Source of the DNA: Tricholomella constricta
Taxonomy: Eukaryota; Basidiomycota; Agaricomycetes; Agaricales; Lyophyllaceae
Assembly (NCBI GenBank): GCA_013368375.1
Contig: JAACJP010000033.1
Coordinates: 372,001 to 436,000 of the forward strand
DNA length: 64,000 bases
Direction: 5' to 3'
Shown here: positions 43,069 through 55,504 of the stretch, one piece after another
How positions within the stretch are numbered: the stretch's first letter is position 1
Layout: each line of letters starts with the position of its first letter
Position numbers and translations under genes: made by a program
The notes under the pieces: generated by a model
Database searches by the model: none
What the model was told of the DNA's origin: nothing
The model's input: only the letters and a program-made list of their open reading frames with translations

Positions 43069-46000
43069 ATGAGTCGTTTCTCGCCGCCCGCGACGCCTTC
43101 TCAAAGGTCCGGTGAAGAAATCAATTTTCCTCAGCCTTCGATGTCGACAGGCTCCACCACAACACCATATCCATTGCAGGCATACCCTCCTCATCCTCAT
43201 CAATACACACAGGCACCACCACAACAGCCATCTTACTATACATACCAGCACCCAGGCCACTACCACTCCGGGACTGCATACTATCCCGCTCCAACACCAA
43301 TCCCTCCATTGCGATTCTATTCGGCCACAGCTCCTCAAACCCCTGCCCCTCAGCCTCTTACTCAACAGCCAAACGGGACACGAAGAAAACGAGCGAACGG
43401 AAATGGCGACCGCCAATCACACTGCGAAGCGCCGCCGACCAAATCAAGAAAACTGTGCGCCAGCTGCGCACACCAATTCCTCGTCGGCTCCCAACAATCT
43501 CAGCTCATCTGCTCGGCCCCAGTATCCTGCCGTCTATGGTGTCGGTCCGATACCTCCAGTCGACGACCTACAAGAACCTAGAGTCAATGAATTTACTTTC
43601 GAAAGCTTCAGGTCTGTTGCAACCAAGTCCAAGAAGTCCTCTTCAGTTGCGAGTGACGTTTGGTACTGCACGATGCGTGCCATTTCTAAGGACAAGCCGA
43701 ACACTGTGAATCGGCCTTCGCAGATGGAGCTTTACCGGGAGCGTCCTAAGGATGCATTGTATGTGGCTTGTCGCCTCTGCAAGTGAGTTTCTTTTCATCT
43801 CGAATAACTTTTCGGCTCTAACTCATCTATTTTACAGAGACAGCAACTGGCATGCTTGGAAGTGTGTCGAGGGTCAGACAGCATCGATCCGCGATCATCT
43901 TCATATGAAACACTGGAAAGTCTACCGCGAGCTTGTCGTTGCAGAGAAACTCAAAGGCTGGGAGGAAACGGCACGTCTCGGCCCCGATTACCGGCCGAAT
44001 GGAAGCGAGACGCACAACACTGCAGATCGTGAACCATTCACCCTTCAAGGCTTCTACTCGCGACTAGCAAAGTGGATTGCAGTTGACGATCAGGTAAGTA
44101 CTACTCTGTTCGTTCGCTGAATGATACCTTTGACCAGCTTAACAATTTCAGTCCATCAATGTCATCGAATCGCCGGAACTAAGAGAGCTGCTTCTCTTTC
44201 TCGGGACTCAGTTGACCGATAGGGACATTCCGCACCGGACCAAGCTTACAGAAATAATCATCGACTGTTTCAAGACCGAGTACAAGGCCATGGTCAGCGA
44301 CATTCAGGTAATGTTGAGTCACCTTGTGTCGGAACGTGAACTTACGATGATTCACTGCAGAATGCACTGGGCCGCGTCTCCCTTACTAGTGATGTCTGGT
44401 CACGGACTTCCCTTGCCGCTCATGTCGCCATCACTGCCCATTATATGGCGATGTCGTCTGATGGGCATCTTGTTCTGAGAAGCCGTCTTGTCGCGTTTCG
44501 CCAACTCGAAGGTAGTCACACGGGAGAAAACCTTGCAAAGGTACTTTGGAAAGTCATCAACGAGCTCCAGATAGTTGAACGGGTAAGTCTAATTTATTTC
44601 TACACTGACCTGGCAGGCGCCTCACATTATTTCAGATTGGTATGATTACTCTCGACAATGCCTCCAACAACAACACATAGATGGAGGAATTGGAGTATCT
44701 CTTTCCCACTTTGCAAAGAATGCCTTCATCGTTCCTCATGTTCGACCGTGACGGCAATCGCATTCAGTATGTCTATCCCATTATCATATTTAGCATCTAT
44801 ATCAATTTGTTTTATCATATCCACAGGTGTTTCCCTCACGTCACCAACATCGCAGTCAAGACCGGCGTCAAACGCATCACTGAGCTCGCGGAGGAGGACG
44901 TCGAGGTCCTGCTTGAGGAGATTGAGGAGGTCACTGAGCACGAACCCACCTGTGATGATCTCGAATATCTTGATGCACTACAGAGCGATGTCATTGCTGC
45001 TGCATGAAAGCTCGTCTCAGCTTGCCGAAGCTCAGGCCAGCGGCGCGAAGACCTCAAGGACACCATTGAAACTGGTAATCTGACTGGAATTTTCAGTGCT
45101 AAAGGCATACGAGTTGTCGCCCTGTTGCGGGATGTTGACACCAGGTGGTCTTCAATGTTTCTCATGATTGATCGTGTTCTCGAACTGTATCCGGTTAGTT
45201 TTATTTACCTGCGCTCAGTGACACCATTAAATTTTTATTTCTATCTAGGCAATCAAAATCATGCTCGAGAAGCCCAAGTATACCGAGCTACAGAATCTTC
45301 TGCTTGATGACATGCAACTACGTGTTCTGAATGACATTCGGAGCTTTCTCTACGTATTCCATACTGTCCAGGAAGTTGTATCAGCCGACAAGACACCAAC
45401 ACTCTCCGTTGTCCTTCCTCTGTATGAACAGCTCATTTCGATGCTCCGTGACCTCAAACGTTCGATACCAAACCTTGCACATGTAATTTCGGCATCCCAG
45501 GATAAGCTTGAAGAATACTTGTCAAAGTCTCGCAAGACTCGTATCTATTCCCTCGCAATGTGTATGTTTACTTCTTTTCCTTTGGCCCGACAAATTTGTT
45601 GATACCTTTGCCACATTTGGTCAGTGATTAACCCGACCATCAAGCTTCAATGGGCCGAAATGCACTGGTCATCATCCACGGATGATTTCACAAATGCAAA
45701 AATATCAATTCTCGATGCCGTCAGTAATTTTATTATATCACATCTCTTTTAAATGACCTAAAAATGACCGATTTTTTTTCGCCAGATGCTGGAGCACTAC
45801 CAAGCAATGCGCACCATGCCAAACACCTCGTCTACGCTGCCTCGTACTGCAGGACGCCGCCCTATCACTGTCGGTTCTCATGCCTCTCGTGCGCAGTCTT
45901 CGGGGTTTGCGAGGTTCAACGCCCTTGCGAAGTCTCTTTCATCTGGCAGTGTTACTGAAACAGAGACCTCTGACTCCGTCGAAGCCCCTCCATCAGGCCT

Positions 46001-46501
46001 ATCTTCTGAAGAGCAGGCAGCACATGACAAAGCCACTGTAAACGAAGAGTTTCGACGATGGCTAACCTCGGGTCTAATCACCGATGCTCGAGAACTTGAA
46101 GAGCTCGATCTCGTCAGGTTCTGGCAGGTACATCTATTATTTTTGCACTCCTTCCAATGCTAACCTCAGTCATACAGAACAAGAAATTCGAGTTTCCAAT
46201 TCTATATAGAATTGCACTCGATGTCCTTCCCGTACAGGCGTCGGCAGTTCCGTGTGAACGCGTCTTTTCCTCTAGCAAGGAAACTGATGCTCTTCGTCGA
46301 TCAAACCTGTCACCCGAAATGATGGAAATCCTGCAGATCCTCAAGTACCTAATTCGCTGCGACAGGCTCAACTTTACGGAGGGATTGCTTGCAAAGGAGG
46401 AAGAGTGCATGGTGCTTGATGTTGAGCCTTCGGTACTCCGCAACTTCCTTACTTCGGGTGATATCGAGGGCTTGGAAGCTCTAGTTGGGTCATCTACCTA
46501 A
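43069..46501 (+). pseudogene. hAT-family transposase, inactivated
   Basis: A Pro/Gln/Tyr-rich N terminus (MSRFSPPATPSQRS) changes frame near 43400-43420 to NHTAKRRRPNQENC. It continues through a BED-like zinc-finger region (YVACRLCK...HAWKCVEG...DHLHMKHW), the catalytic core (LTSDVWSRTSLAAHVAI, FRQLEGSHTGENLAK, ITLDNASNNNT, CFPHVTNIAVK) and DTRWSSMFLMIDRVLEL. It ends with the C-terminal hAT dimerisation domain (NKKFEFPILYRIALDVLPVQ, CERVFSSSKETDALRR). Breaks: TAG at 44678-44680 inside the core and TGA at 45005-45007 replacing a residue before KLVSACR, plus the N-terminal frameshift. Eight or so short introns are otherwise well preserved, so inactivation is fairly recent. Confidence 0.85.
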
Positions 46502-46743
46502 CACTACAACAGACTACTTGGGATTACAATACTTATTGACTTAATGGATTGAGTTTCATCTGCACGAACCCAGAATAACTGAATAATGCGTGTGATGTGC
46601 TACAGCCGGCGCGTTATCTTGTTTTGGAGACTTGTGTGCCTGGCAACTCAAGCCACCTCAAGTTTCGCTTGAGGCGCCTTGAGCCGAATTAGCCGACAGC
46701 TTGAGTTCGCCTCAGCTCACCTTGCGGCAACACTAGAGCAAAC

Positions 46744-48025
46744 CAAAGTTATTTCAAGCTCCGCTTTAAATTCAGCACTTTTGCCACGTCACAAATTTGC
46801 GGGTCTCCCAGAGCACTTCGACTTTCCCCCCAACTCCAGTGCGGTGCAATGACAGTGTTTGTGTGGAGGCTGTTCTCCTCAGTGGATGCCTGTGGTATCT
46901 GTACCACTGCCTAGTCTGTGGGCACCCTATGTTGGGCACAGGCACATATTTTGTCTTTCCTTGTCATGTCCCCCCATCTGTGTATCGTTATTGTTCATTT
47001 TCGCTGTGTGTCCAAGTCTTTGGCCCGACATTGCGCTTCCCATCACTTGTTTGTGCGCTCGCATCCCTCACCTTTTGTTTGGCTGCGTGTCGTGGCCATG
47101 GTGCTTATGGCCGGTTTCTAGTTTACGGTTTCACCAGGCTGTCCCTTGTATTACTCTCAGCACTCAATATATTTTTCATGCTGCATCTCATCTTATGTGT
47201 TGAGTCTAGAGTCAAAAGGAAAAGTTACCTGTCCTATAGCTGTTGTAATGTGATCACAATCCCCTTGTATCCCACAATAAGGTCTACAATGGTTGCTTAT
47301 ATTGCAAGATTGAGTAATAATTGTTGTGGTTGTAGTCAAATTGCACTCGGACCGTAAGGACTGCTATCCAGCCATAATCACCTTTATTAGACTTTACATA
47401 TTGTGAGCGGATTGCGATCAATTATATTGTTTGTAAGGCTATTTAAGGAAGTCATAGACCCCTCACAAGACCCAGGCCAATACGAATGGGCCATTCGTAT
47501 TCTACAAAAAGTAAGAAATAGGAGCGTCTGACCTATTCAAGCCTCTTTTCAAGTGGGAATCGGCGACCTGGATTAAACCCCTATGTAGAGCGAAGACTAA
47601 ATGAAGACCTTAAGGAAGACCAGTTGACGACCTCGTCATCATCAAGTTGTGTGGTTGTGCTTGGCTACGGCGCCTGAGTGTGGTGGAGCCGTGGCGCTCT
47701 CTGAATGAAGAAACAGGCTATACTTCTATTTCCCCTGCCACTGCTTCAAGCTTGTTCTCGAGTTATTCCTTAATTGCGTCCCCGGATCTCTCGCCAGACG
47801 TACTGATGTATCGATCTAAGGCTAAACGAACACGTTACTTTTCCAGAAATTCAAAGATAACCATCATATCACATCGGAATCTCTCTCTTGCTTGAACGCG
47901 AGGTGCGTTGCACTCCTACACACGTACGAGCACGCATTTTCGAAGCTCTTGCTCGGTCAGACTCCGCATGGCCGGGAAGCGAGTAAGGATACCCGACAAA
48001 GGTCGACAACTCTAACATTCCCTGC
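46744..48025. other. Intergenic region after the hAT element
   Basis: No gene supported. The longest ORF (46797-47357) is T/C-rich and shows no domain; it overlaps others in different frames. The end of this stretch is the promoter of the second phosphoesterase copy. Confidence 0.55.
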
Positions 48026-48033
48026 TATAAAAG
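48026..48033 (+). promoter_or_regulatory. TATA box of the second metallophosphoesterase copy
   Basis: TATAAAAG, 43 bp upstream of the ATG at 48076. A good consensus, better than the TTTAAAAAG of copy 1. Confidence 0.65.
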
Positions 48034-48075
48034 CTGCAAGCCGCCAACGCAAAAAAATCACTATTTCTCTCCGCG

Positions 48076-50915
48076 ATGAAGAAGACAATCGCTGTGATCT
48101 ACTCTCTTGCCGTCATTTCTGCGGTCTACGCATGCGATGACGACCCTACTCACATTCATCGCAGAGCACCAGCCATAATCACCCCTCCCTCGCGTCAGCT
48201 GGATTGGGGTGATATCAACATCATCCATACGACCGATACGCATGGCTGGTTGTTGGGTCACCAAAAGACATCTTCTCCGGAACCCAATTACAGGTGAGCG
48301 TCTGCGCATTTTGACAGCCTGGTGGTGACAGGGGAGGGCTAATTTTCGTTCAAGCGGCACTTTCGGAGACTTTTCGTCTTTTGTGAGCCACATGAAGGAC
48401 ATCGCAGACGTTAGCCCATAATGTCCTTTCCTTGTTGCAACGAGGCTAAAGCTGCATGAAACTTTTAGAAAAAGGGCGTAGATTTGTTACTGGTCGACTC
48501 TGGAGATCTTCATGACGGTGAGTATCTGATAAAGGAGTCTTTGCCGCCCTTACCATAGTGTCGATTAGGAACCGGCTTGACGGATGGATTTCCCCCTGGT
48601 GGCATTGATGCGCATGACGTCAGTACATTAGATTTATTCTAGCGCCACACACAACTCACATAGATGATTCACGTAGTCAAACGAATTCTTTGCGAAGTTG
48701 CCCTATGATGTGCTCACCATTGGCAAGTAAGTGTCACATTGTCAGTTGATGCTTCGAAGGTACCCACTGATGTTCTCCAGCCACGAATTATATGTCTACA
48801 ATAATACGCTGGACATGTGCGTCACCTACCCATGTATCTTTCTCCGAGAGATACCGACCAAATTCGCAGATACAACAACTTCATCCCCAAGTTCAATGGA
48901 CGCTATCTCTCCTCCAACGCGAACATCACCCTTCCGGGTACAAGCGGAACCGTACCCATTGGCAGTATGTTTCTTTCCTTCCGCGGGGAATTTATGTATT
49001 CAATGAGACTTACTTCCACCACAGATCGCTGGGCAAAGTTCAAAACTCAGAAGTAAGTTACATTTGCCACGCTCATTGGGGCCGTCCCCCATTGTATTCA
49101 TACTTCAAGGGGCCGAAACGTAACTGCACTTGGTGTCTTGTTCGATTTCACTGGCAACGATAAAGGCACGAGTGTACAGAAGGTTGAAGACTTGGTGAAG
49201 GAACCATGGGTAAGTTTTCAAAAACACGGTTCTGCGTCATCTACACTGAATGTACATAGTTTCTCGAAGTGATCAAGGAAGAACCGGCTCTCTTTTTACT
49301 CGCCGGGTAAGAACCATTTGAAAACCCGTGCGTGTTGGCGAAGCCTAAACACTCTGCAGACATATGCCCGTTCAAAAGGATAAATGTGCGTTTCTGGTTG
49401 ATCCTGCTATCTCTCATCGCTTATCAGTGTTATAGGGCCTGTTGTATTCAATGCCATCCGTGCGGTACATCCCTTGACTCCTATTGTCATTCTCGGTGAT
49501 GCGCATTCTAATTTTCTGATTATTATTCATTCACACCTTGGATCAGGCCATTCCCACATTCGCGACTGCAGTTTGTCTATTTAACTCTTCCTGTAATGCC
49601 GTATAGCGACCCCCTTCCAGCGCAGCTCGATGGTCGATCGATGTCCCTACAAAGTGGGCGCTACATGGAGACAGTTGGTAAGCCAGGAAAATGGAAACCA
49701 AATCTCCAGTAATTTACTGATACATGTCCCAATAGGCTGGTTGAGTATGTCATAGTTTTTATATATCGAATCCAGCCAACCTTTAAACCTTTGATAGGCG
49801 CTAAGCTCGATGATAACAAAGCCAATAAAAACATCACCTTCACGAGAAGGTATCTGGATCCCAATCGCGTAACCTATGAGGTGAGTGCTGCGTATAGACC
49901 CATTGATCGATGCTAGGACCACCGATGCCAACAAGGACTTGCCAGTACCACACAAACCTCACAGAAACTGACTTCGATACATCTATCGGAAAATCCATTA
50001 CCACTGGCCTTTTGGCATTGGCGAAGAAATTCAATCTGGATTTCATCTATGGAACCGCTCCCCGTGATTATACCCTTAATCAGTATGTGAAATTCCGTTT
50101 CAATCTTCATAATTTACACATGAGTCAACAGGGATCCTTATCCATCTGAAGGCTCTGCACTGACGCTCTTCATTGAGGATGTGGGTTGCAAATGTCCTTC
50201 CTGTGGTCAAACTCACTCAAATTATTCTTATCATAGGCCGTCCCGTATGCACTCGCCCTCAGCAACCCTCGGAACAACACTCCCAATTTTATCATCGCCA
50301 ACTCTGGATCTCAGCGATTCGACGTCTACTCAGGACCATTTTCAAAAAATGATCTGCTCACGGCCTCACCATACGCCGATCCTTTCTTCTACATCCCATC
50401 GGTTCCCCTCTCTCAAGCAAAACAGGTGCTTGCCGATTTAAACAAACCCAGCACGGCGAACGATCTGTCGGATTATGGAAATGGGTTCGTGCAAGCCTAG
50501 ATCTACAGAAGCTGGCTCCGCGACATGAACAGTGCAAGCCCTGTGAAAGCGGCTGACAGCAATGATACACTGGGGTATGTCACACATGACGTGAGTACTG
50601 GTTCTACCCTCTTCGCCACGAATATATTTCTGAGCATAATGCAAGTCCTGCCCTGGCGACGGCGATGACACGGTGCATAAGGCGCTGGCCCAATACAATC
50701 TCCCCCATTACATCAGTTCGAAACCCCCCAACGTCTCAGAGCAGACTCCGATCGACCTTGTCTTCATCAATTTCATTGAACCGAGGGTCATCGCTAGTTT
50801 GAACTCGATCCAGAAGGTCAAGGTATATTCATCGGCGGACGCCCATCAATACAGCCCTGTTGTCCTCAACCAGGCTCTTGGGTATTACGCCATAGGTCAC
50901 TGGAACAAGGATTGA
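48076..50915 (+). pseudogene. Secreted 5'-nucleotidase-like metallophosphoesterase, copy 2, with premature stop
   Basis: Paralogue of the gene at 38442, with the same intron layout and signal peptide ([19 protein letters not shown]). All metal motifs are kept: [29 protein letters not shown] and ILG...GHSHIRD. In the C-terminal domain the frame reads DYGNGFVQA then TAG at 50498-50500, then IYRSWLRDM, where copy 1 has [13 protein letters not shown]. Homology continues to the TGA at 50913-50915. No GT donor gives a plausible intron removing the stop. The protein would lose about 110-130 residues including the terminal NQALGYYA block, but the metal centre and most of the nucleotidase domain remain, so a shortened active enzyme is possible. 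The intact TATA box suggests it is still transcribed. Confidence 0.75.
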
Positions 50916-51716
50916 TCCGACGCTCTCGCTCGACGAGCAGGTGTATACTATGCCATACTTTTCACATCGATTTCTCGTTTGTTGTACTTTTGATCGACGC
51001 TATATGATATTACTTTGATTGTCCGTGTTCGAAGCACCTCCCAGTTGATAAACTCACGAAAATGACCCCGCATAAGCTATGGCTTCCAACACCCGAGGTT
51101 TTCGTGCTTCAAAACAAGAATACATGTCGGAGGGCAAGTACAAGACTTATTGCGCAGAAACGGAAGCGAGTCGTCAACTTTCCAACAATCATCCCGGAGT
51201 TCGAACCGCATTCGCGTGTCCTGTAGAAGATGATCGCCGAAGATTCTTAGAAAAGGAAGTGAACATACATCGACCCGGTGTCATATCCACTGCTTAGAGG
51301 CGCCCTTCACCGATTTCGTCAAAAGAAAGCCTCAAGAGGCAGGAATGGAAAGCATTCTGCCTGATGCAGAAGTGGTGATGCTTTGTATGACCAGCATAAT
51401 ATACTACTGCCGTAGCTGGACAGCTCAGAACAGTTCGACAGCCAGACAGAGTAAAAGGCCATTTTTCGGCCAGGTACTGTGTGGACAGCAGAAGCTCGCG
51501 TTGTATGGCGTCGGCGGCGCGTAGTAAATCGTATGACTAATGCTAGGTCCAGTGTCATGTGATGCGCCGAGCTCGGCTTGATCACTGCAGGCCCCCGTCT
51601 ACGTCCACCTTTGGGAGACTGACTACCTTGAACCATTACCGTTGACGCGTTAACGAATAGCAGGGGGTTGCTTATGGTCCGTAATTTCTAATCCCTTCAA
51701 ATTGTACAGTTCTCAT
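50916..51716. other. Intergenic region
   Basis: 3' flank of the second phosphoesterase and promoter of the transporter. Small ORFs (51079-51297 plus, 51319-51636 minus) show no recognisable features. Confidence 0.5.
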
Positions 51717-54190
51717 ATGGCTGTACAGACAACTCGTGATGGTGGTTATGTAGCACTCGGAAGTGCGGGATCGCCCACCAACTCAGAAGACGAAGACCCT
51801 AACATCTGCACTGCACAGGAGCCCCTTCTCTCCTATCGAAACTCAAAGCTTAGAGGAACGTTCCAAATCCAACCTGACGGACACACTTACACGTACACTT
51901 ATGGCCCGAAAGGGGTAGCGGGCCTTTTGCATAATTACTATGCACTATTATGTGCTTTCTTCGCATCGATTGGTGGCTTGACCTTTGGATATGATCAAGG
52001 AGTGGTGCGTGTGTTTAGGTCTACCACCCTGTTTGCAACCGACACCCCCTAGATTGCCAACGTCTTGGTTATGTCCGACTTCATACGACGGTGGCCAATA
52101 ACACCCCTGCAGAAAGGGAGCATGAGTAGGGCTCTCTTTTTTCAGTCATTCTTGGTTACTCACTCTCTCATCAAAGCCGCTGTGCTGGAGCTTGGCGCTC
52201 TGTTAGGAGCACTGGGGGCCGGGACTCTCGCTGATCGGTATTCGCGTCGGCATTCAATATTTGCTGCTTGCAGTACGAAAGAATCATCGTTACTCTCTAT
52301 TTTCTTTTTTCGCTTACAGGTTCGATTCATTAGTCGTCTTCTCTATTGGGTCCGCATTCCAATGTGGTGCACAATCTTTGAGCCATCTCTTCATTGGACG
52401 GGCCGTCGGTGGTATTGGTGTTGGGGCCCTGAGGTAACTTTAACATCTCCTGTTAGACCATTCAATGGTTTTTTTACCAGCTTTAAACCACGCAGTATGC
52501 TGTGCCCGCTCTACATGGCCGAAATCAGCCCTCCTGAAGTGCGGGGATCGCTGATGGCTCTCGAGCAATTCTCAATCGTCCTGGGAGTCGTATTTGGCTT
52601 TTGGACAGGCTTCCTTACACGCTCGAGTAGGTGATATTTCTATCAACGCAATAGAAAGCGTCATTCAGGTATGCTTTAGTCCCTTCGTCAGCTTCGTGGC
52701 GAATACCACTCGCAGTCCAGCTTATCCCGGGTGCAATACTTGGTCTCGGATGTTTCTTCCTTCCACCATCTCCGCGGTTGCTGGTCCTGCACCGGCGACA
52801 CGAGGACGCACTGGAGAGTTTGGCGCGACTGAGGATGAGGACACCAGAAGAAGCGCAGGAGGATCCCTTATTACAGGTAAAAAATAGAGCTTCTATTCCG
52901 TTGGGCATTCGACACTTCTACCCTATTTGACCCAACGAAACTCTCATTTCAGATAGAGCTTCTTGAAATGAGAGTGGAAACAACCCTGGTTAAACGTGTG
53001 ATCGACGATGGCGTAGTCGATGATAATGACCAACTCCAACCATGGAACCTGAAAGCGGAACTTTACGCCTGGCGGCGATTGTTCCAACGGAAGTACCGAG
53101 ATAGAACAATGGTTGGTGTACTGATAATGGTCTTTCAACGTTAAGTTCATTTTTATGCATAACTAAGAAGCCTGAATGACAACCTTTTTTCTCAGAATGG
53201 AGTGGAATCAACGCCCTTCTTTATTACGGCCCGACCATTGTGAAGAGTGTGGGATTACGTGGTGATACGGTCACTTTACTGGTATCGGGAGGCATTGGAA
53301 TAGTACAGTTCCTCGCAGTTATCCCTGCTATCCTCTACATCGACCGCTTAGGTAGGTTGATACGATTTCATACGTCTACATTTCCGATTTATGCTCACGT
53401 TTCTAATCATCAGGGAGAAAACCACTTCTGAGGAGCGGTAGTGCCGTGATGGCATGCTCCCATCTTACCATCGCGCTTCTCGTATGACTTTCATTCACCA
53501 TGGGTTTTCGTTTAACGTTCAACAATCGATAGGTATCTCAATTCGAGTCTGACTGGGCGGCCCATTCCACGGCTGCCTGGGCAGCAGTCGCGTACGTCAG
53601 CTCTCCTTCACATTCCTTCCTTTCTCATCTTATACAGAGGCATATACACGTTCACGGCTGCGTATGGTGTGTCCTTCGGTCCAATTGGGTGGGTCCTCCC
53701 CAGCGAAGTGTTTCCTCTGTCGATGCGGAGTAAAGGCGTGGCCCTTTCAACTGCGTCGAATTGGTTCAATAACTGTATGTTCGCTCCTCGCGTATTCGTA
53801 CTGCCGGAGAGTTTACGCTCGTATTCGCTTGTAGTTTTAATCGGCTTGGTTACGCCTGTCATCATAGAACTCTCACCGGCGTGAGTGGCTGTATCGATTT
53901 TCTTATTCCTCAAGTGCTGAGAAATTCGACACCTCTAGTGCGACCTTCATGATCTTCGCTGTCGCGTGTACTTTGGCTTACTTCTGGTCAACTTACCTGG
54001 TGCCAGAGACGGCCAATGTGTCACTGGAGGAAATCGATGCGGTGTTCAAGTCATCGGCTGGTCAAGAGGACGCTCAATTGAAGCGGCAGGTATGTGTACT
54101 TTAGTCGCCCCACTGCTGCTTCATGCTTATCAGTGTCAGATCGAGGAAGACTTGGGTTTGAGGGATTTGATAAGGGAGTTATCTTCATAG
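51717..54190 (+). CDS. MFS sugar transporter
   Basis: Starts MAVQTTRDGGYV; the frame upstream uses only a TTG. About ten short introns. After an 80-residue cytosolic N terminus come sugar-porter motifs: GLTFGYDQGV joined across an intron to IANVLVMSDF, GALGAGTLADRYSRR (loop 2-3 signature), FIGRAVGGIGVGAL, PLYMAEISPPEVRGSL (PESPR-type region), the SWRIPLAVQLIPG segment after an intron near 52700, PPSPRLLVL, QWSGINALLYYGPTI, YGVSFGPIGWVLPSEVFPL and LVPETANVSLEEID. This is the 12-helix sugar porter fold, plasma-membrane proton-coupled or facilitative. The closest look is to fungal hexose/quinate-type porters; substrate cannot be told. No disabling change found. The last exon ends RDLIRELSS. Confidence 0.85.
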
Positions 54191-54449
54191 ATCTCGAGCA
54201 TTGGATGCGCTCACTTCTAATATACCACGCATAATATACCAACAATGGTACGACGGATTCATTTTAAAGCCCTATTACCATGCTCTATTTGTTGTTTCTG
54301 AAGAACTTGGGGCAGATTTTGCGAACGGAAGAATTAGCCGCTCGTATATTTGACCATTATGCCAGATTGGCACGTATACGCTATATTATATTGCATCCGC
54401 CAAGCCTCCGCAACTCCTCCAAAGTCCCAATCACAGTCCAAGAACAGAA

Positions 54450-54827
54450 TCACAGCGCAACGGTCCACCCGTCCTCTCCCATCCCATAATCCCTTGCCCT
54501 TGCACTCTTTGCACCGGCCTTGCCCATGACGAGATCGTACTCGAACACGGCAACAGGTGCGGGCAGCGCCCGTCGTCTTCGCGGTACGTTCAAGAAGTTG
54601 GGCTCTAAATGGCCCTTGGGTGAGATGATATCGACAGAAGTCGGGATGCCGATGAAGGACAGTCGGAAGTTTACACCCCGGCGTTCGCGTAGTGAAGACC
54701 CGCCATTGGATGAGGTCGATGATAAACTCGAGGAAGTAGACGTTGTCGATGAAGAACGTTTATGTGCGGCCCGAGTGATGGGAGAACGTGGGGGGGCGGA
54801 ATAATTGGAGTCGAGGGTAAGGGCCAT
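54450..54827 (-). CDS. Small Ser/Arg-rich hypothetical protein
   Basis: A single-exon 125-codon frame, MALTLDSNYSAPPRSP..., with a Ser/Thr run (SSSTTSTSSSLSS) and a more ordered stretch VNFRLSFIGIPTSVDIISP. No family recognised. A 94-codon frame on the opposite strand covers the same bases, so which one (if either) is a gene is uncertain. The minus-strand frame is preferred because it starts with ATG in a good context and is longer. Confidence 0.35.
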   Translation of the reverse strand: MALTLDSNYSAPPRSPITRAAHKRSSSTTSTSSSLSSTSSNGGSSLRERRGVNFRLSFIGIPTSVDIISPKGHLEPNFLNVPRRRRALPAPVAVFEYDLVMGKAGAKSARARDYGMGEDGWTVAL

Positions 54828-55500
54828 CTCTTTTGCGTTCTTATGTGAGGGATGGATAGTATCGGGTGGAGCGAGTTGTCGAAAGCGGATTATCGTAAGT
54901 AAATGAAGTGTCGTGAAAGGTCGTTATATAGCCAAGAAATCAGCGCCAGCACTGGGTCGGGATACTGTGGATCAAGACAACCTGCTGACTTTATATGTTT
55001 TTCATCTGTAGCATATTTTGATATCAATAGCAGACTTCCGCCTATCATTACAAGCCTGCACCAGAAATATCTGTCGTCAGTGGTCTGCACAGCTTGGACA
55101 AGCGAAAGGTCTGGCGGGACAAGGTCGTCATGGGCGCCGCAAGATGGTAACATTTCGGCGTCTTGTGGCTTCTTTGTCCGCATCCCCATGGTGGTTACAT
55201 AGAATCAATGCGTCATGATGATCTTGTAAAGGCTGGGCAAAATCCAAGTAGAACCACCAGAATAGTTGGATATCAGATACTTAGCACGCAGAGCAGAGCC
55301 ATCGAAGCCAGAACAGGACAATTACATCGCGAGTGCCTTGTAAGTAATGTTGTGTCGCAACCCAAATATTTTCGAAGTTGAAAGGAAGATATTTTGCCTT
55401 AAATTGAACGTTAAGCAGTGCAAGAGGAACATTTCGAGGAGTTTCCAAGATTCGCCTACGCTTCATTAATAGTGTAGCCGAGGTCCGGAGTCAGATTTGA
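54828..55500. other. Intergenic region
   Basis: Several overlapping ORFs of 60-100 codons on both strands, none with motifs. No gene supported. Confidence 0.5.
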
Positions 55501-55504
55501 ATTA

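Larger units (their letters stand above)
42630..46735 (+). mobile_element. hAT transposon, 4106 bp, with TIRs and 8 bp target duplication
   Basis: The left end TAGTGTTGCCGCGAGGTGAG and the inverted right end (minus strand TAGTGTTGCCGCAAGGTGAG) match at 19 of 20 bases. They are flanked by GAGCAACC (42622-42629) and GAGCAAAC (46736-46743), an 8 bp duplication with one mismatch, diagnostic of hAT. Subterminal CTCAAG/CTTGAG words are dense at both ends (42650-42760, 46645-46720). It encloses a broken transposase gene. Confidence 0.9.

Noticed and set aside
46797..47357. A 186-codon ORF after the hAT element as a gene
   Set aside because: Cys/Leu/Ser-rich translation of T-rich sequence, non-ATG start, overlapping ORFs in other frames, no motif.
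50470..50500. An intron removing the TAG of phosphoesterase copy 2
   Set aside because: The only GT before the AG of TAG gives a 16 nt intron, too short. The intact paralogue has continuous coding sequence there.
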